NCBI GenBank assembly: GCA_001184205.1
Contig: LBMP01000007.1
Span: forward strand, 124,001-188,000
Origin: Desulfocarbo indianensis
Lineage (GTDB): Bacteria; Desulfobacterota; Desulfarculia; Desulfarculales; Desulfarculaceae
Direction: 5' to 3'
DNA: 64,000 bases
This document shows positions 16,462-23,890 of the stretch, one piece after another. The notes under the pieces were generated by a model. It had not been told where the DNA came from. It worked only from the letters and a program-made list of their open reading frames with translations, and ran no database searches. Position numbers and translations under genes: made by a program. Position 1 is the first letter of the stretch. Each line of letters opens with the position of its first letter.

Positions 16462-17465
16462 GGCCTTTTCTCCGGCGGCGGCTGATAGAACGAGGCAAGC
16501 GCCACGGGCTTTCTAAGGAGGCCCTGGTCCACCAGCACCCGGTTGACCAGGCTGAAGTCCCGCGGCGATAACTGGCCCAGGCCCTGCCGGCCCACCCGAT
16601 GGGTTATCAGCTCCTGCGTGGCGTTGAGCATCCAGCGCTGGTGTCCCGCGTTGCTGGCCAACTGCGCGGCGTCCACCCTTTTCATCACCGCCTCCAGCGC
16701 CCTGTCGGGCTGCTCAAAGGTCAGACGCCAGCCCGCCAGGCTAGCCGCGATGAATCTCCCGCACAAATCGGGATTCTGGCGGCGCAGGGACTCCAGGCCG
16801 TAGATGCCGTCCTCGGGAAAATTCAATCCCAACTTGCTGAATTCGAAAACCCGGAGTTCATCGTAGTCCACGCCGGCCTGGTAAAGCTGATGATATTCAT
16901 TGTAGTACATGCCGGAGGCGGCCGACACCGCCTGCTCCAAGAGGGGCGCCATGGAAACGTTCTGGGGGATTTCCTTCACCGCGATGCCGGCGCCCTTGAA
17001 CAGCGCCCGCGGCTGAATGTTGAAATGGCCGCCCCACAGCCCCACCCTCTGGCCGTCCAGTTCCTTTATGGAATCGATGTCGTGGTCCTTGAAGGTGATC
17101 AAGAGAAGGGCCGAGCGCTGGATCAGTTGGGCCATGAGGACCAGGGGGAATCCCTGATCCCGGTATTCCATGGCTCCCGAAAGCCAGCCGGTGGCGAAAT
17201 GGCATTTGCCCTGGGCCAGGTTTTGCAGGGAATCGATGCCCGGCCCGCCCGGCACTATGTCCACTTCCAGGCCGGCCTCCCGATAGATGCCGGCGTCCTG
17301 GGCCAGGTAGAAGCCGGCGAATTGGGCCTGGTGCACCCAATGCAACTGCAGCCGGACCTTGTCCTGGGCCTGGGCCGGCATGGCCAGAGCCAGGCAGAAA
17401 AAGGCGGCCAACAGGGCCAGCCTCATGCTTCGGTATGACATCGGCTGATGATCACGCAACGGCAA
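16458..17465 (-). CDS. NMT1/THI5-like periplasmic substrate-binding protein
   Basis: A Sec signal peptide (MRLALLAAFFCLALAMPAQA) is followed by an ABC-transporter-type binding domain of the NMT1/THI5 family (LQLHWVHQAQFAGFYLAQDA, GIYREAGLEVDIVPGGPG). These bind thiamine-pyrimidine precursors, nitrate, taurine or similar small molecules. No permease or ATPase gene adjoins. The stop overlaps the start of the Cache-HAMP phosphatase, which suggests a sensory rather than a transport role. Several starts are possible: I favour TTG at 17465, six bases after GGAGGT; an ATG at 17504 lacks a ribosome binding site, and the ATG at 17441 would also keep the signal peptide. Confidence 0.85.
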   Translation of the reverse strand: MPLRDHQPMSYRSMRLALLAAFFCLALAMPAQAQDKVRLQLHWVHQAQFAGFYLAQDAGIYREAGLEVDIVPGGPGIDSLQNLAQGKCHFATGWLSGAMEYRDQGFPLVLMAQLIQRSALLLITFKDHDIDSIKELDGQRVGLWGGHFNIQPRALFKGAGIAVKEIPQNVSMAPLLEQAVSAASGMYYNEYHQLYQAGVDYDELRVFEFSKLGLNFPEDGIYGLESLRRQNPDLCGRFIAASLAGWRLTFEQPDRALEAVMKRVDAAQLASNAGHQRWMLNATQELITHRVGRQGLGQLSPRDFSLVNRVLVDQGLLRKPVALASFYQPPPEKRP

Positions 17466-17669
17466 ACATGCACCTCCGAGGCCCATGGTATCCCCTAAGG
17501 GCATGATTTACAAGAGTATTGCTTGGGCGGCCTCATTTAGGACGCCCAAGGGGGCATAAACGGCGCAAAAAACGCCGCCGCCGGATTATTACCAGGGGAA
17601 AATAGCCACGCTGCTTGTGATTAACGGGAATGGTAATGGTTCATAAATTTATAATAACGAGACAAAGGC

Positions 17670-17979
17670 GGTGGAAAACCGGTGGAAAAACCCAAAAAAG
17701 AAACGCCCTATTTGGTTAATGATCGGTGGATAACTTGTGAGCAGGTTTGTCTGGCCAGCTCAATCCTGGCGCATAAACGGCTGAGGAAAAGCCCCGCATG
17801 GACCCTGGCGGTGGAAAGTTGGCCAAAGAAAAAGGACGTATTGTTGAAACCTTGACTCAAAAGTGGCGTTTGCGGTGGGAAACCGGGGGAAAAGCTCGGC
17901 AAGGACGGTGGATGGTCTGGAGGTAAGTCAGCGGAATCGGTGGATTATCCTTTGTCAACGGGGCAGGCCTGGTGGAAAA
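17670..17979 (+). repeat. Helically phased GGTGGA iterons
   Basis: Copies start at 17670, 17681, 17725, 17810, 17874, 17907, 17939 and 17971, with a one-mismatch copy (GGGGGAAAA) at 17885. All have the same orientation; most read GGTGGAAAA, GGTGGATAA or close variants, one or two changes from the DnaA-box complement TGTGGATAA. Successive intervals are 11, 44, 85, 64, 11, 22, 32 and 32 bases, each close to a whole number of 10.7-bp turns, so all copies face one side of the helix. Confidence 0.75.
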
Positions 17980-18319
17980 AAGCTGGAGGTCAGCCTCGGC
18001 GTTTGCGAATATATTTAAATAAATCAGCATATTATGATTGCGTCCCTCCGGCGGGCAGTTCGATCCCTGGCAACCAGTCGGGCTGGAGCCATCGGTTGTT
18101 TGGGAATGCTGGTCATCACAGGTGGGCCAAGTGGAGACAACCCCTTGCTTAAGAAGGTAGCTCGATGCCCCCCAAGGCGGGGCGCGGACCATGGCGACTT
18201 GGCCGTAACGGCCGCCGCAAAGGGGTATTAATGCTTTTTTATAATTGGAGTGGCTAGCAGGGGAGGGGCGTGCTAAACTCGGAGCATCAAGTATAACTGC
18301 TTATATTTATTGTCCTTGA

Positions 18320-18352
18320 CGGCGGGGTCTTTTGGCGGCCGCCGCTTTTTTT
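18320..18352 (+). terminator. Possible terminator inside the origin region
   Basis: CGGCGG (18320-18325) can pair with CCGCCG (18339-18344) and is followed by seven T at 18346-18352. With no clear gene ahead of it, it may instead end a short transcript within the origin region or act only as a structure. Confidence 0.4.
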
Positions 18353-18440
18353 GCGAGATTTAGCCCTAGTTACAAGTTTCTCATGCCAGTAACATGGCGA
18401 TAATTTCTTATTTATTCAAAGCTTAGCCTGTTTGGGCCCC

Positions 18441-18492
18441 AAAAAGATGAAAAAAGCCGAAAAATGCAGAAAAAGGTAGAAATCTGGTGAAA
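18441..18492. other. Phased A-tracts (predicted bent DNA)
   Basis: A-runs of three to six bases begin at 18441, 18450, 18460, 18470, 18480 and 18490, each preceded by GA from the second on, giving a strict 10-bp period over six turns. Such phasing causes intrinsic curvature. It lies 27 bases before the consensus DnaA box. Confidence 0.75.
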
Positions 18493-18518
18493 GAGCGACT
18501 TTGGTTTTGTTGCCAAAC

Positions 18519-18527
18519 TTATACACA
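18519..18527 (+). promoter_or_regulatory. DnaA box
   Basis: TTATACACA matches the TTATNCACA consensus exactly and lies about 300 bp upstream of dnaA. Confidence 0.7.
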
Positions 18528-18824
18528 GATGTGACTAATTGAGGAAGGCCATAAGCTAGAGCTAGTTAGCCCATGGCCCCTGAAACAACGCTATGAAGCT
18601 GTGGAATCGATCTATCATGTTTTTTGCTATTAATATCGTGACATTATGGCTGTGACCAGATTGAAAGTTGGTTGGGCCGGCATCCGGCGCGGTTTGGATT
18701 GACCGCCAGTCAGGCAAGGTTCTATACAAGAGCTTATCCTGATTCATGCTGCACCAGGCGTTCAATTCATAGATTTTTGACCTTAACGGAGACGGTGAGC
18801 CTAATTTACTGGGGAGGAGAATTG

Positions 18825-20150
18825 TTGTCCGCGACCATCTGGCCCGCAGTTCTGGAAAAATTGCAGCGCAGCTTGGACCCAGAAGAATTCCAGGTTTGGA
18901 TCAGCCCCCTGCGGCTGGCTCCAAAAAACGGGCCCGAGCTGGTCTTGGTCTGCCCCAACTCCTTTCATCAGAAATGGGTGCGGGAGCATTACCTTCAATT
19001 ATTCCGGCGGATATTAGCTGAAATGGAGACGCCAGTGGAAGTAAGCTTGGAAGCAGAGGCTTCTTCGGCTGAAAATGAGATCAGAGTGCCCCGCCAAATT
19101 CCTTTGCCACAAGTTGGTGATTTTAAGCCCGTTTTTAATCGACGTTTTGTTTTCGATAGCTTCGTCATGGGAGTGTGCAACGAATTCGCCGCCGCCGCCG
19201 CCAAGGCCCTGGCCCGGGGGCAGCAGATGTTCACCAATACCCTGTTTTTGTTTTCCAGCACCGGCCTGGGCAAGAGCCATCTCACCCAGGCGGTGGGGCA
19301 GCACGTGATTAACAGCGAACCCGGCAGAAAGGTGGCCTACCTCACCGCCGAGGATTTCGCCAACCAAATGATTTCAGCGCTGCGTAAGAAACGCATTCAC
19401 GAGTTCAAGGAGCGCTTCCGCCGCAGTTGCGACGTGCTCCTCTTGGAAGAGGTCCAGTTCCTGGCCGGCAAGGACAAGACCCAGGACGAACTGGGCTACA
19501 CCCTGGACGCGCTTCTTGACTCGGGCAAGCGCATCATTTTCACCGGCTCCTGCCTGCCCACCCGCATCAAGGGTCTCAAGAGCGGGCTGGCCAGCCGCCT
19601 GGCCTCCGGGGTGACCGCGCCCATCGATCCCCCTGATCAGCGCACCCGCCTGGGCATCCTGCAGCGCATGGCTCAGGACGAGCAGGTCCAGGTGGACATG
19701 GAGGTGCTGGAGTTCCTGGCCCAGGAAGTCAGCGGCGACATAAGGCAGCTGCAATCGGCCCTGGTGGGGCTCATCGCCAAGGCCAGCTTCACCGGCCGGA
19801 AGATGGACTTGCGCCTGGCCGGCGAGATGCTGGGCCATCTGGCCTCCCGGCCCAGCCATATAACCCCGGAACAGGTCCTGGAGATGGTGGCCAAGGTGTA
19901 CGGCATCGAAAAGGCCATCCTGATCGGTAAAAGCCGGGCCAAGACCATAACCCGGCCCCGCAATTTGGGCATGTTCCTTTGCCGGCGGCATACCGACGCG
20001 TCTTACGCCTCCATCGGCAAATTTTTCAACCGCGACCATTCCACCGTGATGTACGGGGTAAACCAGGTGGCCCAGGGTTTGTTGCAGGACGGCAAGCTGA
20101 ATCAGGAAGTGGCCTTTTTGGAGCAGCGCCTGGGGGTGCAGGAGGCGTAA
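18825..20150 (+). CDS. dnaA: Chromosomal replication initiator DnaA
   Basis: 441 residues from the TTG at 18825, seven bases after GGAGG; this length is usual for DnaA. Domain I (IWPAVLEKLQRSLDPEEFQVWISPLRL) is followed by a short linker, the AAA+ domain (Walker A FSSTGLGKSHLTQAV, Walker B VLLLEEVQFLAGK, and the ASRLASG arginine-finger region) and the C-terminal DNA-binding domain with ASIGKFFNRDHSTVMYGV. It unwinds the origin and recruits helicase. Walker B has EE where most DnaA proteins have DD, and sensor 1 reads FTGS instead of TSD. I take this as a lineage variant, not decay, since the rest is intact. The region upstream carries the putative oriC. Confidence 0.95.
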   Translation: MSATIWPAVLEKLQRSLDPEEFQVWISPLRLAPKNGPELVLVCPNSFHQKWVREHYLQLFRRILAEMETPVEVSLEAEASSAENEIRVPRQIPLPQVGDFKPVFNRRFVFDSFVMGVCNEFAAAAAKALARGQQMFTNTLFLFSSTGLGKSHLTQAVGQHVINSEPGRKVAYLTAEDFANQMISALRKKRIHEFKERFRRSCDVLLLEEVQFLAGKDKTQDELGYTLDALLDSGKRIIFTGSCLPTRIKGLKSGLASRLASGVTAPIDPPDQRTRLGILQRMAQDEQVQVDMEVLEFLAQEVSGDIRQLQSALVGLIAKASFTGRKMDLRLAGEMLGHLASRPSHITPEQVLEMVAKVYGIEKAILIGKSRAKTITRPRNLGMFLCRRHTDASYASIGKFFNRDHSTVMYGVNQVAQGLLQDGKLNQEVAFLEQRLGVQEA

Positions 20151-20400
20151 ACACCACCCGGAGCAAGGGCGCGTGGGCCTCTGGTGGAGCGAGAGTCTTA
20201 ACACCACCCGGAGCAAGGGCGCGTGGGCATCTGGTGGAGCGAGAGTCTTAATGCCACCCGGAGCAAGGGCGCGTGGCGCGCTGGGGCGCGTCGGCGTTTG
20301 CAGGGGGGCACAACAATACCCTGACCGAGGGCGCAGGGCGGCGCTGGGGCGCGTCGGCGTCTGGTAGGCCGGGATTAATCAATACCACCCGGAGCAAGGG
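20151..20400. repeat. 50-bp tandem repeats and degenerate copies after dnaA
   Basis: A 50-bp unit starting ACACCACCCGGAGCAAGGGC begins at 20151, 20201 and, as ATGCCACCC..., 20251; a partial copy (ATACCACCCGGAGCAAGGGC) is at about 20381. Between them GGCGCTGGGGCGCGTCGGCG occurs near 20277 and 20341. The array begins at the dnaA stop and is not coding. Confidence 0.85.
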
Positions 20401-20428
20401 CTGACCTGGCTCTGGGCGATGCGGCAGG

Positions 20429-20456
20429 GCGCGGCCTTGGGCCGCGCTCGCTTTTT
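20429..20456 (+). terminator. Rho-independent terminator downstream of dnaA
   Basis: GCGCGGCC (20429-20436) and GGCCGCGC (20440-20447) form an 8-bp GC stem with a three-base loop, followed by TCGC and five T. It would end transcripts from dnaA and the repeat array before the convergent membrane-protein gene. Confidence 0.75.
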
Positions 20457-20468
20457 ACGGCGCGGCGT

Positions 20469-22247
20469 CTATTTATAATAGATAAAAGGCGTGAGCGCCT
20501 TGCCCTTATTCTCCATGGGCTCCCGGCTGGCATGGCGCAAGAGCACGCAGGGGCCATCCACCAGATACTTACGGTAGCCTTGCGCTTCCAATTGACTCAC
20601 CAGCGCTTGGTTTTCTGCCGGGGTGAAGGGCCAGGGGTTGGGCTGGTCGCAAACGATCACCCAGGGAGTGCGCTGGGGGAACCCGCATATGTCATAGAGG
20701 CCCCAGCGTAGCGCCAGGTGGGAGACCACGCTCTTGGCCGCGGCCACCGGCTCCTCCGCCGGCAGGGCTTGCAGCACGCGGTCGATGGCCTGGGGTTGGC
20801 GCTGGGCCCAGGTCCAGACCAGGCCCAGGGGAGAGGCGTCCAGGATCAAGAGCACCGCCAGCCCCGCGCCGGCGATCAAGGGGCCCGGGGAGAGTTTATT
20901 CATGGCGCGCCAGCCCAGCAGACGGGCCAGGCCCAGCACCGCCGCGGCATACATGCCGGGCAGGATGCAGGCGGTGTAATGCTGGTGCAGGGACCATTGC
21001 GGGGGGTAGGAGGAAACCAGCACCGCGGCCAGCACCGGCAGGAACCAAAGCAAAGACCAGGGCCGCAGGAGCGGCAGGAACAGGGTGCAGGCCAGGAGTA
21101 TGAGGGTGAATTGACCCTTGCCCGGCATGCTGAGCACCTGCCAGACCAGGGCCGGGTCGCTGATGAGATTGATGGCGATGGTGGCCAATCCGCCGCCCTG
21201 GTCGCCGATCTCGCCGTGGCCGGCAAAGCCGCCGCCCAGGGCGGCGAAGCGTTCGGTGTAGTAGTACGATCCCACGTGCAGGTTGAAGTGGGGCACGATC
21301 ACCTGCACCACCAAAAGGAAACCCGCCGCGGCGGCCGCGAAAAGGGCCAGGCCGCTCCCCAGGCGGCGCTCGTCCAGGGCCGCGTAAAGGCCGTACCCGG
21401 CCAAGACCACCCAGGATTCCTCGCCGCAGCCCAGCGCCAGGACGGCGCACAGCCAGGCCAGGCGCGGCCTGGTTTCGCGGAGCGCGAAAAACCAGAGCCA
21501 CAGGCCGCCGGCCAGGGCGATGGGGTGGAAATCGAAGGTGACCATGCCCCAAAGGCCGGGATTGCCCAGATACAAAAACACCAGGATCAGGCCGAAGGCC
21601 TGGCGGTCCGGGGGCAGCTTTCGGCGGGCCAGGTACATTATGGCCGGTCCGCCGGCGGCGGCGGCCAGGGATTGGGCCAATAGCAAGACCCCCGGCCCCG
21701 GCGCCAGGGCGTAGAAGGGCAGCAGCAAGAGCATGGTGGGGTTGAAGTGCTCGCCCCAATGGGACATCTGGCGTAAGGAAGTGTAGTATATCTCGCCGCG
21801 CAGGGTGGCCCACAGGCCTTGCAGGTGCACGGCCAAATCCTCGGTGGAGCCGAAGGTGTAATGCCGGGCCAGGGCGTGGAGCCACATGACCAGGGCCCAG
21901 GCCAGGGAGACGCCCAGGGTGAGCGCCAGGGGCCGCGCCCTGAGCCAGGCCAGGGCCCGCTGCCAGGCGGCGGCCTCCAGGGGGCGCGCGCGGCGCAGGG
22001 CGAACCTGGCGGCCAGGGTGACGGCCAGGCCCAAGACCGGGAAATCCAGGCCGCTGACCGAGGGCAGATCCAGGCGGCCCATTAAGAGGTACAGGGCGAG
22101 AACGGCCAGCCAGGCCCAAATCAAGCCGTCCAGGGCGCGGGCCGCCAAAAGGCCCAGGCTGAAATGATCGCGGGTCAGGTTGTCCTCTCCCCAGGCCCCC
22201 CGGCGAGGCGCCTTAAAAAAGGGCCTTGGCGAACTCGGCCGGATCAA
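20469..22247 (-). CDS. DUF2079-like polytopic membrane protein
   Basis: 592 residues with about twelve hydrophobic segments. The pattern TSLRQMSHWGEHFNPTMLLLLPFYAL with FDFHPIALAGGLWLWFF and GCGEESWVV matches the DUF2079 family, distant relatives of GT-C glycosyltransferases, whose enzymatic role is not established. The C-terminal 100 residues are soluble (VVSHLALRWGLYDICGFPQRTPWVI). The ATG at 22247 overlaps the end of ftsY by 35 bases; a start further downstream is possible, but no good ATG or GTG with a ribosome binding site is evident. It probably shares a transcript with ftsY. Confidence 0.8.
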   Translation of the reverse strand: MIRPSSPRPFFKAPRRGAWGEDNLTRDHFSLGLLAARALDGLIWAWLAVLALYLLMGRLDLPSVSGLDFPVLGLAVTLAARFALRRARPLEAAAWQRALAWLRARPLALTLGVSLAWALVMWLHALARHYTFGSTEDLAVHLQGLWATLRGEIYYTSLRQMSHWGEHFNPTMLLLLPFYALAPGPGVLLLAQSLAAAAGGPAIMYLARRKLPPDRQAFGLILVFLYLGNPGLWGMVTFDFHPIALAGGLWLWFFALRETRPRLAWLCAVLALGCGEESWVVLAGYGLYAALDERRLGSGLALFAAAAAGFLLVVQVIVPHFNLHVGSYYYTERFAALGGGFAGHGEIGDQGGGLATIAINLISDPALVWQVLSMPGKGQFTLILLACTLFLPLLRPWSLLWFLPVLAAVLVSSYPPQWSLHQHYTACILPGMYAAAVLGLARLLGWRAMNKLSPGPLIAGAGLAVLLILDASPLGLVWTWAQRQPQAIDRVLQALPAEEPVAAAKSVVSHLALRWGLYDICGFPQRTPWVIVCDQPNPWPFTPAENQALVSQLEAQGYRKYLVDGPCVLLRHASREPMENKGKALTPFIYYK

Positions 22248-23388
22248 AGGGCCGCAGGTCTTCGATGCCCTCGCCCAGGCCCACGTAGCAGATGGGCAGC
22301 TTCAGCTCCTTGGCGATGGCCACCACCACCCCGCCCTTGGCCGTGCCGTCCAGCTTGGTGAGGATGAGCCCGTTCAGGGGCACCGCCTGGTGGAACAGCT
22401 TGGCCTGGCTCACCGCGTTCTGGCCGGTGGTGGCGTCCAGCACCAAGAGCACCTCGTGGGGCGCGCCGGGCAGCCGCTTGGCCACCACCCGCTGCACTTT
22501 TTTCAGCTCCTCCATGAGGTTGACCTTGGTGTGCAAGCGGCCGGCGGTGTCGATGATCACCAAATCCTTGCCGCGGTTCTGGGCGGCGTCCACCGCGTCC
22601 CAGGCCACGGCGGAGGGGTCGGCCCCGTGCTTCTGCCGCACGATGTCGCAGCCGGCCCGCTGGGCCCAGACCTCCAACTGCTCGCCGGCTGCGGCGCGGA
22701 AGGTGTCGCCGGCGGCCAAAAGCACCTGGCGCTTTTCGGTTTGCTGAAAGCGGTGGGCCAGCTTGCCGATGCTGGTGGTCTTGCCCACGCCGTTCACCCC
22801 CACCACCATTATCACGTGGGGGTCGTTATCACGGGAAGGCGGGGGGGCGGTGTTTTCCAGCACCGTTTGGATGCCCTGGGCCAAGGCCTTTTTGAGGGCC
22901 TCGGCGTCGTCTAACTCCTTGCGGGCCACCTTGCCGCGCAGGCCCTCGATAAGCTCCAGGGTGGTGGGCACCCCCAGGTCGGCGGTGACCAGCACCTCCT
23001 CCAACTCGTCCAGCACCTCGTCGTCGATCTTCTTGCCCAGGGTGATGCGGTCTATGGAGCCGGAGATCTTCTCCCGGGTCTTGAGCAGCCGGTCCGCCAT
23101 GCGGCCGAAAAAGCCGCGCTTCTTTTCCGAGGCTTCCTCCTCGCCGGCCGGCTCGGGCCGGGTTTGCTCCTCCGCGGCCGGCTGCTGTGCCGGCTCCCCT
23201 GTCGGCTCCGGCGTGTCCGGCTCGGCTGCCGCCGGAGCTTCCGGCGCTGGCGCGGCGTCCACGGCCTGGGCGGGGTCCGGCTCCGGGGGGGCTGCTTCCT
23301 CCCGGCCGGAGTCCTCCTCAGCCTGCTGGGCCGCGGCCTCCCGCTGGTCCTCGGCTTCCTGCTTTTTCTTTTTCTTTCGCCAGAACAT
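22213..23388 (-). CDS. ftsY: Signal recognition particle receptor FtsY
   Basis: About 391 residues. The N-terminal 100 residues are acidic and low-complexity (Glu, Ala, Pro), as in proteobacterial FtsY A domains that contact membrane and translocon. The NG domain follows, with GTPase motifs GVNGVGKTTSIGKLAH (G1), DTFRAAAGEQL, DTAGRLHTKVNLMEEL (G3), TKLDGTAKGG (G4) and a closing VGLGEGIEDLRPFDPAEFA. It docks SRP-ribosome complexes at the inner membrane. I chose the ATG at 23388 (MFWRKKKKK), where the basic start seen in many FtsY proteins begins, over the ATG at 23424. Confidence 0.95.
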   Translation of the reverse strand: MFWRKKKKKQEAEDQREAAAQQAEEDSGREEAAPPEPDPAQAVDAAPAPEAPAAAEPDTPEPTGEPAQQPAAEEQTRPEPAGEEEASEKKRGFFGRMADRLLKTREKISGSIDRITLGKKIDDEVLDELEEVLVTADLGVPTTLELIEGLRGKVARKELDDAEALKKALAQGIQTVLENTAPPPSRDNDPHVIMVVGVNGVGKTTSIGKLAHRFQQTEKRQVLLAAGDTFRAAAGEQLEVWAQRAGCDIVRQKHGADPSAVAWDAVDAAQNRGKDLVIIDTAGRLHTKVNLMEELKKVQRVVAKRLPGAPHEVLLVLDATTGQNAVSQAKLFHQAVPLNGLILTKLDGTAKGGVVVAIAKELKLPICYVGLGEGIEDLRPFDPAEFAKALF

Positions 23389-23424
23389 GTCTTCGCCCGG
23401 AAATGGTGTTTGGTGTCGCCACAA

Positions 23425-23890
23425 GGAAAAGGCGGGTAGAGCCGCGGGCCCTCCCGCCCCGTAATCTATCCACCCCGCCGGGGGGCGTCAAGGCTGTGGT
23501 ACAGACTGGTCTTGCCGGCAAGGCCGCCAGGCTCAAAACGTCGGGCCGGGCGCCCCAGAGGACCGGCGCCCGCCGCCTGTTGACAAGCTTCTCGGCAAAG
23601 GGGGGAACCAGCCGCAACGACCGCCGGGCCAAAACCCCGATGTCAGGCTGGGACGCCTGGCGGCGGCTGATTTGATCAGGCACGGCCGTCAGCGCCGGCA
23701 AGGCCGGGATGGTTGTCTGGCTGGGCAATCTCTAGCGGCGACCCTGATGCGCGGCCGTCAAACCTGGCAAGGGAACGGGCCCTCCTCCGGTCCTTCGCTC
23801 CCCCCACTTGCCCGGCTTGGGGTCCAGCCAGGAAACTGTCGCTGACTTATAGACCCTCCGGTCCTTCGCTCCCCCACTCGCCCGGCTTGA
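23425..23890. repeat. Intergenic region with a direct repeat
   Basis: About 470 bases between smc and ftsY. A segment of about 35 bases beginning CCTCCGGTCCTTCGCTCCCC and running to GCCCGGCTTG occurs twice, at about 23784-23819 and 23854-23889, the second copy abutting the smc stop. I see no gene, terminator or clear promoter in the rest. Confidence 0.6.

Larger units (their letters stand above)
17505..18824. other. Putative chromosomal replication origin (oriC)
   Basis: 1.3 kb of non-coding DNA directly upstream of dnaA. It contains an array of GGTGGA-type repeats, all in one orientation (17670-17979), AT-rich stretches suited to unwinding (17641-17658, 18008-18035), a consensus DnaA box TTATACACA at 18519-18527, one-mismatch boxes at 17725-17733 (GGTGGATAA) and 18412-18420 (TTATTCAAA), and phased A-tracts at 18441-18492. 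Position beside dnaA plus repeats and AT-rich DNA is the usual bacterial oriC layout. A short inverted repeat (GGCG/CGCC) occurs near 17558-17577. Short frames in this region lack ribosome binding sites and look spurious. Confidence 0.7.

Noticed and set aside
17857-18231. Short frames within the origin region as genes
   Set aside because: They lack ribosome binding sites and cross the phased repeats and AT-rich segments.
18562-18765. Small minus-strand gene divergent from dnaA
   Set aside because: No ribosome binding site, unnatural composition, and it overlaps the presumed dnaA promoter region.
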